This document shows, piece by piece, positions 1 through 12,115 of a stretch of DNA of 64,000 nt. The notes under the pieces are model-generated. The model was not told the DNA's origin and did not search any database. It saw only the letters and a list, made by a program, of their open reading frames with translations. Origin of the DNA: Mytilus californianus (lineage: Eukaryota > Mollusca > Bivalvia > Mytilida > Mytilidae); contig NW_026262582.1 of the NCBI RefSeq assembly GCF_021869535.1, positions 56,308,851 through 56,372,850 on the forward strand, given 5' to 3'. The translations under genes and the position numbers were made by a program. The first letter of the stretch is position 1. Every line of letters begins with the position of its first letter.

Positions 1-1
1 A

Positions 2-2208
2 TGGATAAACAATTGTCACTGTCATGATGCAAACTGTGAGTTTTTTCAAAAACACAAGTCTGCAAAAAGGGAATTTCGTACAGTTTTAAGAAAAGCATTT
101 GATGAATATGAAAGTAATTTAGCAAAAACTATCGAAAGTAACCTTGATATTGATCAGAAAACGGTTTGAACGATCATAAATAATCAAAAAAAGAAATCAA
201 CTGCATGTAGTGCGTTAGTGAAAGATGGTGACTTATACCGATCCTAAAAAGATCAATGATATCTGGCTGTCTCATTTCCAAGTCGTATTTTCGTCGACAT
301 ATACCGACCCGAAACGTGAAACCGAAATTGCAGAAAAACTGTCATCTATTCGCAAACTTGTCAACCGGGATCAGAACAACATTACATTTAAATTATCAGA
401 TGTAAATGAAATTTGTTCAAAACTAAAGAACAACAAAGCTTGTGGCCACGACGGCTTATTTTATGAGCACATACGATATGGCGGTAAATTACTTATAAAA
501 CACTTACATCACCTTTTCAACTTGTGTATCAAATGTGCGTACATTCCGAACGACAAACTCATACAAAGGCATCTCGTTAATGCCTAGTATCACAAAGGTC
601 TTCGAGAAGATGGTTGACTTGCTACTTACCTTATTGCGTACTGACTTTCCGAATGTCCAACAGGTAGCTTACCAAAAACTCCTGTCTAGCTTAAATGCTT
701 CATTCAACCTTAATGAAGTAACTATTCATCACATAGAAAAGAAAGGAACAGTTATAATTATTTTATTGGACAGCACTAAAGCATTCGACACAGTACCTCC
801 TGATGGATTACGTATTAAACTTTTTGAATATGGTGCGACCGGAAATATATGGCTACTATTAGATAACATGTACACAGATTTATCAAGTACTATTCTATCT
901 GGTGGAAAACTGTGCGTCAGGGCAGTACTCTATCTGCCAAGTTATATTTGATCTTTATTAACGATTTGATAAATGAACTTGAATCTAGCAACAAAGGAGC
1001 ATTCTTATATGACATTAATAGTAGTTCTCCTGTTCAGGCTGATGACATTTCGCTTATTGCCACAAGACAAGTCACGAGTCCGCCCAAGAAATGGTATCAA
1101 TATGTGAACACTACAGCAAATCATGGAGCTTCTCGTTTTCACCCGCGAAAAGCAAATTTCTTCAATTCGGTAAAAAAAAAACTAATAGGTCCAGATATAT
1201 TCCTCTACAACGAACCTATTGTACCAGTTAAAAGCGCAACACATGTTGGGATTTCACTGGACACTTCGTTGAAAACCATGGATCGTACATTAAAAGCGTG
1301 TCGAACCTTAAGAGCAACCACTGCGTCCGTGATTCGCTCCGGTATTCATCCTGCTGTACTCAAACCTATAGTGTGTGCAAAGATTATTCGCCAAGTATGC
1401 TACCCGAAAGCTCTTTACGGGTGCGAGATCTGGGGCAAGCTGTCTAAAACAGAAACACTTATGTTAGAACGAACGCATCACTATGTATGCAAGTTCATTC
1501 AAGGATTGCCTAGACGTACAAGAACTGATATGTGCCTTTCTCTTATTGGTTGGTTTAACCTAAACAGTTTTATTAATGAACGTAGGTTACTGTTCTTCGG
1601 GCGAATTTGTAATTTACCACAAACAGCAATTTCATTCCGTATTCTCGTACTATAATCAACAGAACATCAATTGTGCATCAGATTTTTCAAAGGACTGTGT
1701 AGATTTACTCTACAAATACCATTTATCGAACTATTTAACAAAGTTTATGACTAGCGGAACTTTTCCGTCTCAGCGTATATGGAAACGAATAGTTCACAGA
1801 TCTATTTTTGAATATGAACTAAAGGAATGGCAGCAACGTATAAATATAGATAGTGACTTTAACATATTCAAGAAGATACATAAAATATTCCAGCCTCATC
1901 CTGCATGGACTGTTGCATTAGATTTTCCATATTTGCCTAAACAGGCAAATTACATAGTTTCCCTGTGTTGTTTGGTCCACAATACGAACAGTGATATTAT
2001 TTTATGTGATAAATGTGGTAAACTTTTCATCGATCCGTGTATTCACACAATTTCGTCGTGTGACTACCTATCTGACATTCGGGATGAATTCTGGTTCGAG
2101 TTATTATGTATAAACCCCATTACTTTTAGTGTTTTTCTTGGTTCTTTAGCTGATGAAGATTTCTGTTATATTTTACTGTCATGCGAAACAGAATTTGAAC
2201 TAGACTGA
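2..2208 (+). pseudogene. LINE ORF2 reverse transcriptase and C-terminal zinc knuckle, frameshifted
   Basis: Would encode the RT that copies LINE RNA at a nicked target. Reading runs through four frames: 2-224 (in-frame TGA at 167-169, probably an old Trp codon), 225-587, 535-951, 912-1655 and 1576-2208. RT landmarks in order: linker before the palm (KNNKACGHDGL, near 430-460), YKGISLMP (about 562-585), motif A DSTKAFDTV at 769-795, RQGSTLSAKLYLIFINDL from 915, and catalytic QADD at 1035-1046 where most families have YADD or FADD. The thumb follows. A CX2C...HX4C knuckle (CDKCG...HTISSC) lies at about 2005-2062, the usual C-terminus of such LINEs. The endonuclease domain is not in the window. 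At least four frameshifts plus a stop show it is dead. Confidence 0.85.
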
Positions 2209-2324
2209 GAGCAGAAAAAACGTTTTCAATTTTTATGCGTCACATACGTTTACAAATTTTGCAAAACATTTTCTCATTCCTAATTAACAAAGTGAAATAA
2301 GGTTAAAGTAATTTCTCCTTTTTT

Positions 2325-2380
2325 AGCTCACCTGGCCCGAAGGGCCAAGTGAGCTTTTCTCATCACTTTGCGTCCGTCGT

Positions 2381-2412
<32 letters not shown>

Positions 2413-3615
2413 CTCGTCGTCGTCGTCCGGCGTCGTCTGTTAACTTTTACAAAAATCTTCTCCTCTGAAACTACTGGGTCAAATTTAACCAAACTTGGTC
2501 ACAATCATCATTAGGGTATCTAGTTTAAAAAATGTGTCCGGTGATCCGGTCAACCAACCAAGATGGCCGCCATGGCTAAAAATAGAACATAGGGGTAAAA
2601 TGTATATTTTGGCTTATATCTCTGAAACCAAAGCATTTAGAGCAAATCTGACATGGGATAAAATTGTTTATCAGGTCAAGATCTATCTGCCCTGAAATTT
2701 TCAGATGAATCGGACAACCCGTTGTTGGGTTGCTGCCCCTGAATTGGTTATTTTAAGGAAATTTTGCCGTTTTTGGTTATTATCTTGCATATTATTATAG
2801 ATAGAGATAAACTGTAAACAGCAATAATGTTCAGCAAAGTCAGATCTACAAATAAGTCCCCTTAAGGAGTTATTGCCCTTTATAGTCAATTTTTAACCAT
2901 TTTTCGTAAATTTTTGTAATCTTTTACAAAAATCTTCTCCTCTGAAACTACTAAGACAAATTTAACCAAACTTGTCCACAATCATCATTAGGGTATCTTG
3001 TTTAAAAAATGAGTCCGATGACCCCGCCCGCGAACCAAGATGGCCGACATAGCTAAAAAATAGTACATAGGGTAAAATGCAGTTTTTGGCTTATATCTCC
3101 GAAACCAAAGCATTTAGAGCAAATCTGACATTGGGTAAAATTGTTAATCAGGTCAATTTCTATCTGCCCTGAAATTTTCAGATGAATCGGACAACCCGTT
3201 GTTGGGTTGCTGCCCCTGAATTGGTTATTTTAAGGAAATTTTGCCGTTTTTGGTTATTATCTTGAATATTATTATAGATAGAGATAAACTGTAAACAGCA
3301 ATAATGTACAGCAAAGTAAGATCTACAAATAAATCAACTTGATCAAAATTGTCAATTGACCCCTTAAGGAGTTATTGCCCTTTATAGTCAATGAAAATTT
3401 TGTAAATTTTTACAAAATATTTTCCACTGTAACTACTGGGCCAAGTTCATTATAGATAGAGATAATTGTAAGCAGCAAGAATGTTCAGTAAAGTAAGATC
3501 TACAAACACATCACCATCACCAAAACACAATTTTGACATGAATCCATCTGTGTCCTTTGCTTAATATGCACATAGACCAAGGTGAGCGACACAGGCTCTT
3601 TACAGCCTCTAGTTT
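2325..3615 (+). repeat. Bivalve dispersed repeat beginning AGCTCACCTGGCCC, about 2.2 internal units of 480 bp
   Basis: Starts with a hairpin (AGCTCACCTGGCCC / GGGCCAAGTGAGCT, 2325-2355), then a GTC/CGT-rich simple repeat. Two long related units begin at 2444 and 2921 (CTTTTACAAAAATCTTCTCC in both; spacing 477), and a shorter third begins at about 3407. It ends with a second small hairpin (AGGCTCTTTACAGCCT, about 3593-3608). I recognise it as a very common mussel/bivalve repeat. A partial diverged copy is at 53418-53785. It contains no coding capacity; the short ORFs in it are chance. Confidence 0.85.
2377..2430. repeat. GTC/CGT trinucleotide microsatellite
   Basis: An imperfect run of CGT/GTC units inside the bivalve repeat, just after its 5' hairpin. 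This position is characteristic of the family. Confidence 0.9.
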
Positions 3616-3720
3616 GTGTGTGTGTTTATCAGTTCAAACTTTATTTATATTGTGTTATTCATTAATATTGTATTCGTGTCACTATCTCTCCTTAGGGAGG
3701 CTAATAAAGATATATATATA

Positions 3721-4314
3721 TATAAGGTAGCAAAATCAAAACTTTGAACAGATTCGAAATCACCAATATGAGCATGCAATTTATCAAGTACTTCCGACGA
3801 ATTTTTGACACTTCAAAAGTAATTAATTTCACTATTTTCAAAGGCCTTATTTGGTCATTTTATTACCAGGTTTTTGGTTGTTTTGGTTGTACCACGTGTA
3901 CTAGTAAGTAGAATAAACAGTTTAGTAGTGGAACAATGGCTTGAAGACGAAATAAATCTATATTTGTAAGGTGTTTTTGTGCAACTTCGGAAGCCAGTAC
4001 ATAGTTGGAACTTTCATGTTATTCGGTTCTGCTTGTAAAGAGGTAGCTAAAAGTTTATGTTTGTTACAGATGTCATTTTCCGAAAATAGAGTCAGTTGGA
4101 ATGTTGGTGAATTCGTGATTTCCTTTTGCAAAACCTCAATGTAAAATTTACATCAAACAATAATGATAGTATTGGCAGCCTTATCAGCCGGGACAAAAAT
4201 AAATTCCTTGGCGAGCTCTTTTATCTGATGTTTGATACGAGAAATAGGGCTATTATGGTTGTTGTTAGGAGTAAAATGTTCTTGAAAATGTTTAATACAA
4301 AAACTGTGTTCATT
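3721..4314 (-). pseudogene. Penelope-like element RT, segment 2 of a split copy
   Basis: The reverse complement aligns by eye over its whole length with the plus-strand copy at about 34976-35560. It covers the FVFV.ADKAAN segment (the 'DKG'-like motif), TMYWLPKLHKTP and the FDFSTLYTSL region before the catalytic palm. Several stops and indels are present. On the minus strand its upstream boundary (4314) corresponds to the exact point where the fragment at 14603-15035 stops. The two are therefore one element interrupted by 4315-14602. Its downstream boundary at 3721 is a TATATA tract shared with the LINE tail. The rest of the RT is expected left of the window. Confidence 0.8.
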
Positions 4315-4855
4315 CAGGCGGAAACCCAGTTGAAATTAAACAAAAGAAATGAATTTTTTTGTTAGAGAAGGAAAAAAAACCACTACCGTCATTGATCGTG
4401 AAAGAATACCTAACGGTGGTTAAGCATTGCGATCGGATCTTGAAAGATTTGGTATGGGATCGTGAATGTGATTAATTGTAATTCTACTTCAAAATCTGCT
4501 GTATTTTTAAAACGCGGAACAAATCCGAAAAAAAAATTATGTCTGTCAAAATTATTCAACTTTGTCAATAACACTGTGCAATAAGGTAAAGAAAATATGC
4601 AGTACTTTATGAGAAAACACAAAAGGCGCAACACAAGACTACGGGATTCCTTAAAAAAAACACACGTTTATACCTATAATGGTAACATTCCAATATATAA
4701 TGATATATTTGAAGCTGAATCTTTGGTGTGTCAGATAGAATAGTAAAATAAAAGTTTTTGTTTCTCTTGAAACCGTTCATTTTGTTATTGAAACCATTAA
4801 ATTTTCTTGATTTTTCATCAAAATTGATCGCGAAAGACAAGGCGTGACCGGACGG

Positions 4856-7315
4856 ACGCAGGACGTTTGCGCAGTTTTACCTGTAACACTAAAGGACATT
4901 TGCGCTTCAAACACTACGGGCATTTGCGCTATAAACTTTAATACACATGAAAAAAATTGACAAGACATTTGCGTTTTTCACCTTTTATAGTTGTATACCT
5001 GTAATCTTAGAAAATTTACCAAAGTCATGGAAAGATGTTCAATTATTCTTTGAAAGTTCTTCCGAACAAACGACAAAATCAGAAAAAAATATTCGGGTAA
5101 ACCAGACATAGTATAACAAATAAAATAAACGATTCTGCGTAAACGATAGAGAAAACGAAACTTTTATGGATTGAACATTTAAATTTTGTCAGAAATTCTT
5201 CAAAAAGCTCTCTTATTAGTGGATAAAAATTGGAAGCTAAATCCTCTTCGACTTGTGGTTATTCTGTTGCATGAATAGTTCGAGGAACTATACCATCATA
5301 GTTTATCTAATTTGTGAAGACCGAAATTTTATTTTTAAAAGATCTGCTGTACCTGTTGATTTTTAGAAAGAGTCATGGTTGTTATATAGACAATAACTGT
5401 TTAGTGTCTTTAAATATCAGCTGTATTTGTACGGGCTAAGAAACAGGTGTAATGCGAGCTTCAGCGAGCTATAATAATTACTCCTGTCTCGAGCCGAGTA
5501 CAAATACAGCTGATATTTAAAGACACTAAACAGTTATTGTCTGTATCCTGCAATTGATTTTGCTTTAAAAGACAGAAAAATTCACATTTATTTTTGATTT
5601 AAAATACATTAGTTTTTGTTTATTTTACCTTTGAGACCTGTGTTGTAATGTTAAAAAAATCACACAATCAACTGATGACCGGTACGCCGAAAAGAATCTC
5701 GCATGGTCAACAATAATACATCGCTCTAAGTTAGTAATTATTTATTATAACATAACAACTAATTTCAACAGTAAAAAGAAATTGTCAGATTTAATATAAG
5801 ACAGCAGTGTATGATTTGTCCTACGCTTCAGAATTTCGAACTGACCGTGACATTTACTGATTATTGACATTGTTGCATGATTGATTTTGTGTGTTACACA
5901 TGTAGTGATGTACGCATTCATGTGTTTAACTTGAGGGTTGGCGCCGTATACAATGGAGTTAATCCTGCTGTTTATGTTTGTCTGTGAGCAAAAAGTGGGT
6001 TGCCTATCGGAGACTGGAACATTCACAGACGAAAAAAAAAAACAGAACGTAAATTAATCTATAGTTCACATAAGGTCAAGCAATACGTCATTGGGATGCG
6101 ACTGCAATACATATTCTGAGGTCACGAAAGTTCATACAACACTTGTCAACAGCAATACACAAATATAGTGGCGGTGGGCGGAGCATTAAAGCAATATCTG
6201 TATAATATACAAATATAGGCTAGAGATATCTTTTGGTCTGTTAATGTATGATAAGACACCCAATTGCAGGATAAAAGGAACTTACTCCCATTCTACCTCT
6301 TGGAGTGTTGTCGTTTTCATCTGACACAAGCATAATGGGAAAAGGTTGATGCTTTTAGCTGCATATAAATGTATGATTTTTTTGTGTTATTTTATATTAA
6401 ATAATTTTTATGTTAATTTGAAAAAGCGCAAATGTCCTATTGAAAAAGTTCAAACGTCCTTTTTAAGGCGCAAATGCCCTAACAATTTTAGCGGAAATGT
6501 CAATTAAAATCAAAGTACTGAAGTATTGAACATCGGATGACCGCAAATTCTTCTGAATGGTCCGACAAGCACTTGTCTCAGAAAAAAAATCACATCTCTA
6601 TACCTGAAAGTGAGGTTAATGTACAGATATTTTTTTTTCTGGGACAAGTTCGTGCGTGGATGATAAATTAATGACAGGGAATTCAACCTCACCGTAATGA
6701 CTATTATATTGTAGTGATACAAATCAGTATACTCTGGTTTATTGTTATATATTATATTAATACTTGTATATTACAGTTACATGTATATATAATTGTCATG
6801 CATTTGTATATCATTCTATTCTACTATATTAATAATAGTGCAGTGCAAGTGCATGGTGGACACTCTTCTGTAATAGTTCGATTTTACTAATAGAATGGAT
6901 TTGAGTGGGCATTCGTATTTTCCCGCAAAAAATGTTTAATCATCCATGCAGAGTTATCGTTACTTGAGATTGCAAACGTTCTTGAGATATTCTTCCGCAT
7001 GCGTGTGCATAGATAATAATGATTTTTTACTTATATGTATATACATACAACAAAACATTTTAATATTATTGATTTATCTTCTTAAAAAAGTATTTGATGA
7101 GTATTCATTGAAGAAATGAATTTATGACAAGCGATAAGGAATGTTAGTTTGCACTTGATGATGTCTACGTATTCATCATGTTTATAGATCGGTCAAAAAC
7201 CCAAAACGAATGTTAAGTAATGGAAATCTAGGCGATAGCAATACACCGGAATGCCCTCACGGTCATCCGCTGTAAAAAGTGCAAATGTTATATCAAAAAG
7301 CGCAAACGTCCAGCG
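4856..7315. repeat. Inverted clusters of GGACRTTTGCGC-type motif
   Basis: At 4856-4980 the motif reads GGACGTTTGCGC, GGACATTTGCGC, GGCATTTGCGC and GACATTTGCG. At 6424-6480 and 7270-7313 it reads in the opposite sense (GCGCAAATGTCC, CAAACGTCC, GCGCAAATGCCC, GCGCAAACGTCC). Facing clusters of one short motif look like subterminal binding sites of a nested mobile element whose borders I cannot fix; no TSD was found. Confidence 0.5.
5388..5542. repeat. Foldback element with perfect 45-bp inverted arms
   Basis: The arms 5388-5432 and 5498-5542 are exact reverse complements over 45 bases, beginning AGACAATAACTGTTTAGTG. The 65-base centre is itself weakly palindromic (AACAGGTGTAAT against ATTACTCCTGT). 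This looks like a MITE-type foldback; no clear TSD. The single strand would form a long hairpin. Confidence 0.85.
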
Positions 7316-9741
7316 CTGGACCAGACTTAATAATCAGAAAACAATATTTATTTTACCAATTTATATACTTGCAACTAGTTGAAGCGTGTGATTATTTTGA
7401 TAAGAACGGACATTAAGGCTTTCATTTTTTTTACTCTTTTTTTTAAATCAACACTTTCTTTCAAAGTTAATAGAATAACTAAAAATGTCTCTAGATAAGT
7501 AGATTTCCGAGATAAAAGGACCTTCGGGAGCGTAAATTTTTGAAAAGTAAAAGTAAATATGTATTTGTAATGCTTAATGCATCCGCCCTAGAAATGTATG
7601 CATGTGTACGCATTTTATTTTTTTTTTGTGTAATGGTTATTACCTTCAGTTATGAGGAGTATCGTTCGTGCGTAGAATGACAATTTTGGCTAATGTATTG
7701 TTTATTTCGTGGCTGTACTGACATAAACTAAAAAGGTACATAGATAAAGTTATTTTTACTCGATTGTTTGATCAGTTTGTTCACAATAGCTATACGTCAT
7801 TGTACCAACTTAGTGGGGAAATTACCAATCAACGTACCTCGCGATCGATTGTGTATGATGCCCAGCTTGAACTGTAAATCAGCCGATTATGTTCTATTCT
7901 CATTCTTGAATTTGTATAAGAAATCAAAACTTATGAAGGACGGACTAATAGACTGATATTAATATAAAGTACCTAGCTAGTTGGTGTGGTATTATAAGAT
8001 AATCAGATCCAATGGCATTGAACGATTATAGCCCTATTCACCAACAAAAGAGAACCGGAATGAGTTATGCAAATCCAATATTTGCTATACCAATAAAAAA
8101 TATAAATTATCATACAATTAATAATTATTTGAACATTTCCGTAGCATCAGATCTTTCACGATCCTTTTCACGATCTTCAAAAAGCGGTACGTGATCTTTC
8201 ACGATCGAAAAATCATTTTTTTGTAAATAGTTCATTTTTTGCAAAATTTCTGATTTTGCTAACACAAAATAACTTTAAGAACCATTTGAATCATTAAAAT
8301 GGAATGACATTTTTCAAAAAAAAGTTGATCAGTCACTCGAATTATGAAATAAATCTTGTTTGTTTACATATTTAATGTCATTGAAATGTCGAGGAACAAT
8401 TTGCCTTTTGTAGTTTTGTAAAAACGGTTTACTTTTAAACCTTGATTTTTCTCAGATACTGATCATAATGTTGAACCATTTTGACAGTTTTATTTTTTTG
8501 TAAATTTTTCCGTATAATTCATTAAATTAGATTAGTAATTGACCTTGCATATGTCTTCTCGATAAGATTTCCTTCACGATCCTATACCAGAGCTTTCACA
8601 ATCCAATCGCAATACGTGACCACCATTAGGTTTTCTTTCACGATCTTTTTTCTCGATATACCGAATGACACCTGTGAAAGAGAAGGCCAAGTTTGTAAAT
8701 TTGAAATGCTTACATCTGTTTCTATGGGCTTTAAAAGTTTAATTAATTTGTCTAATTTAGGATTTTATGCGTCTTATGTATGTGTTTTTACTTTAAATTA
8801 TGGTATGGAGCTTCGAGATATTTGTAAATTTTAAATTATGGGCAAATTTTCACAAAACAGTCGATTGCGGTAGGTGCAAATACATGTGGATCTTTTTTGT
8901 GCATAAGCATAAATTCCGCTTTAAAAAATTCCAAAGAAAGATAATTAATTGATCTTTTTAAAGCATTAATTTGCATCTCTGCCCGGCGAAAGTTTGGGGA
9001 AAAATTCCCAAAAATTGGCAATAATTTCATCAAAAAGAGAAAGTCGAGTACACCTTATTATGTTCAGGCGCGTTTGAGTTGACTATTCTGTCTTGAAAAC
9101 GTATAAAAGAAAAATATTTGATACATCATCTCGCTTCAGATTCTATTATTTTTATATATTTAGGCTCTATGTTGATATAATAACATTATAATTTTACAGT
9201 ACTTGAAAATAGAATATATGGGTCAAGTGAAATACCTTTCTAATGAGTCATAACAACAGAGTAGGTGTGTTAGAATTACAAAAATTTTACTAACAGTACT
9301 TGACGACAGACTTTTCAAGTGGATCTTAAAAATTCAAAACTTTAAAAAAAAAATATTTTGTGTGTGTGTTATCTAGAGTAATTAGTCTTCAACCTCTGAA
9401 AATTTTAAATCTGCCCTTCCACGAAATATTAAATTAGAATTTTTAAAAATATTTTTGAACTTTCGAAAATTCCCCCTGACAATCGATCAGACAATAGTTT
9501 TAAGTTGACCAAATGCATAAAATTACATTAAATGATGCTCAATAGCTAGTAGATACATTTGTCTTTTTAAATACAACGGGCATATAAGGATCGTAATGAT
9601 GTTATGTGGATAAATGTATCGGTTTTCAAGAGCTAAATTGACAGCACGTCATCACTACAATGGCTTCCGTTTTTACGATTATACGAATTAGGTGGCGTAA
9701 TGGGGAATTAATTTTGACGAAGTAGAATCCTGACTGCATTA

Positions 9742-11919
9742 GGCCACATCAAATTGATGTCTAGTTCTTCGGACAAATGCTCCAAAAAATATGGAGCGAG
9801 CGAGCGAAATTTTTTTTATTGTCTATATTTCTTGAAAATGAATTTTTTGATGCGAGTGCTCTACAAATGAAGCGAGAGGTATATATTTTTTTTTTAAATT
9901 TTGCGATTAATTTATGTACATGTTATAACCGGGTTACTTCATTGAAAACGATGAGAACAACAGATGCTCTAATGCATATAGTTTGATTTATTGGTGCTTG
10001 TACCATTCCAGACTTTCTTTTCTAACTTTGGTTTAGTTTTGATTATTTTCTTCAAGTCAGCTTTGTCTGCATGAATTTTCATTTAAATCCATATATACAT
10101 TTAGAAAGCATAACAACAACTGCAATCTACATTTTTTATCTAATAAAATATGTTTGTCAGGCATATCTGTTCATAGTACTCTTTTTTTTAGAGTGAAGGC
10201 TTAATGAAAGAGATTCAAGGGTTTTACAAGAGGAATAATGTTAGTTAGGCAAATGACACATGTTGAATAAAATTAAAATATGTGTATTTATCTTACCTCG
10301 TATACATTTCTAGGAATATGATAAGTTAAGAGCAACCACGTGGAGACCGTGTATATTCCATATTGGGTTAGTAGGCGAGGTTATTTCAATACACGGTTAG
10401 GTTAGTAGTGGTGTTACGTCCCTTTATAAAAACAACACGGTGTTGAGGAATACTCTTAAAGGTTTCAACAGACGAAGAAATTGATGATGGACGATTCATA
10501 AAACACATTTAAAGCTAACAAGTTGTAATTGTTGGCATTTGTTTTTGAATAGACCAATGGAAGTAGGTTCTTAATACTAATGGTATTGAAGACTTGATCA
10601 CTTTGATAGGCCACTAGTCTAAATACCACATTTTAAGATAGTCGGTAAGATCATTCGTAACATAGTGGGCTAGTGACCTAATACTATATATATGGGTTCA
10701 GTAAAATGTATCTAATAGTATCCAAACATATGTCCTTGAATTATTTTTGATAGAAGTTGTTTCCATTATATGGTAATGATTGTTTATTGGCTGTTTGACA
10801 TCCTGTTGGAATTATTCATCCATATTCAGGATCAAAAAATAATGTCGCTTTGTACTAAAACAACATCCTGAGCAAGATAGTTATATTGCTATATATGTAG
10901 ATCCCAAGGTATTAAAATGTTCCCTTAAAATGCCTGTCACCCAATTCAGATACATTATTCTGACTGAGAAAAATACTCTTTCCTTTTGCTCCTAAAACCT
11001 GTAATGCATTTAAAACTCTTTAGCTTGACTAGAAGTGGCTGAACCAATTACACACTCCTAACTCTTTAAATCCCCACTTACAAAAGAAAAATTCTGTTTG
11101 CATGCCAAAAAGACTAACAGAGGGATATGAGGTTTCATTAAAATCAAATATTTCTATGGTTTTTAAAAAAAAGTTCATGGGAATTTACAATTCATTTCAT
11201 CCAAGATCGATAGGTCTATGCCTGTTGAAACAAGGATCGGGGACGACGATGGTTCTAACACATATTGATGTGTTTGTGGTCAACTAACGAAATATTTTTA
11301 ATATGTGCATGCTAGAACAGGTCTTCAAAGGTGAAACGAGAAACATTATCGGATAGCTGTGTGTACAATAACTACTTGTCCACGGCAATGCATATGAGCT
11401 GACACACATGCATGTTCACGGTAGCGAAACACGTGACTTCGTCGTGATCAATTTCACGGAAAAATGGCGCCCCTCAAATTATTATAGTTCGCTTGGATGT
11501 AAACTTTAAACGTAAGTATTTACATATCATCGTGTTCACACATAGGACCACCCTCATCATATGCACATTTTCCTTGCAAATATTTTGATGCATATAAAGT
11601 TATATTTCACTGTTATTTTCATAGAGAACATTCACAAAATATTTCAAACCTGATGAAGATTGTTTGGGATTATGTACACGATATGACCGTAAAATCACTG
11701 TAAATCTATTTGTGTGTCTTACTTTCACCAATCGTGTACAGAAACGTACAAATTTACTAATTCATTCATATAAACTAGCGTCAATGTATATTTTTGACAT
11801 TATTGCGAGCTGAACGCAATAATATTGTTTTTGTCAATAAATGATCAGTATTCACGGTAAAAGCTTAAAGTGATCAGTTGCACGGTTTAATTCTGAATCA
11901 ATATGATAAGATCACATTT
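9742..11919 (+). repeat. Dispersed element beginning GGCCACATCAA; same family as 13482-14598
   Basis: Starts GGCCACATCAAATTGATGTC at 9742, then TAGTTCTTCGGA. The segment 11410-11919 is strongly similar to the inverse of 13497-14035 (landmarks AACACGTGACTTCGTCGTGA, CGCTTGGATGTAAACTTTAA, TTATTGCGAGCTGAACGCAA). It lies in the interior of the 4315-13477 element. The true right end is not visible, and similarity stops at GATCACATT (11911-11919). No coding capacity was recognised. The interval also holds a diverged stretch like the CCAGTGGCAAATATTTCATG repeat at about 10780-10850. Confidence 0.55.
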
Positions 11920-11999
11920 AATGTCTGTGGTTGTAATTTTGATGGACCGCAGAGTGCACGTTTTGTCTTTTGTTTTGTGCTCCCTTTTTAGGTGAAGGA

Positions 12000-12115
12000 T
12001 AATATGTTATTGTTAACGAACATTTGGTTGAACTGAATAGTGAGCGCTCTGTGTGCCCTTGTACTTTCTCCCGTTTTGCAGGAGAATGTCCCTTTGGTAT
12101 CTTTCGCCCCTCTCT
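12000..12115 (+). repeat. 3' terminal fragment of the TTTGGTATCTTTCGCC repeat
   Basis: GAATGTCCCTTTGGTATCTT followed by TCGCCCCTCTC near 12085-12115 matches the 3' end of the repeats at 30168-30480 and 50125-50450. The upstream part is too diverged to align by eye. Confidence 0.5.

Larger units (their letters stand above)
1..3720 (+). mobile_element. LINE (non-LTR retrotransposon), 5' part outside window, 3' UTR split by another repeat
   Basis: Seen: a decayed ORF2 occupies 2-2208. A non-coding tail follows at 2209-2324 and resumes at 3616-3720, ending in AATAAAGATATATATAT. The segment between (2325-3615) is a different, known-type bivalve repeat, so I infer that it landed inside the LINE 3' UTR. 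The short TA-rich tail after the AATAAA-like signal is typical of a LINE 3' terminus. The tail touches the truncated end of a minus-strand Penelope-like element at 3721, in a shared TATATA tract, so the LINE probably inserted into that element. The 5' end of the LINE lies left of the window. Clade not assigned. Confidence 0.8.
4372..8678. mobile_element. 4.3-kb TIR element with 8-bp TSD AGAGAAGG
   Basis: Flanked by AGAGAAGG at 4364-4371 and 8679-8686. Joining the flanks restores the left arm of the surrounding element. The ends carry inverted repeats: GATCGTGAAAGAATACCTAA from 4394 against the inverse of GGTTTTCTTTCACGATC near 8629-8645, extending with decay for about 400 bp each side. GATCGTGAAAG and its complement recur in both ends (for example 8150-8205). 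An 8-bp TSD fits hAT and some other cut-and-paste groups, but I see no transposase; it is probably non-autonomous. Smaller repeats lie inside: a perfect foldback at 5388-5542 and GGACRTTTGCGC motif clusters. Confidence 0.65.

Noticed and set aside
2377-2430. Regulatory or coding trinucleotide repeat
   Set aside because: Position and sequence are those of a common bivalve repeat; simple microsatellite.
8012-9033. Short ORFs within the 8-9 kb region
   Set aside because: They fall inside TIRs and inverted arms, have low-complexity composition and no domain.
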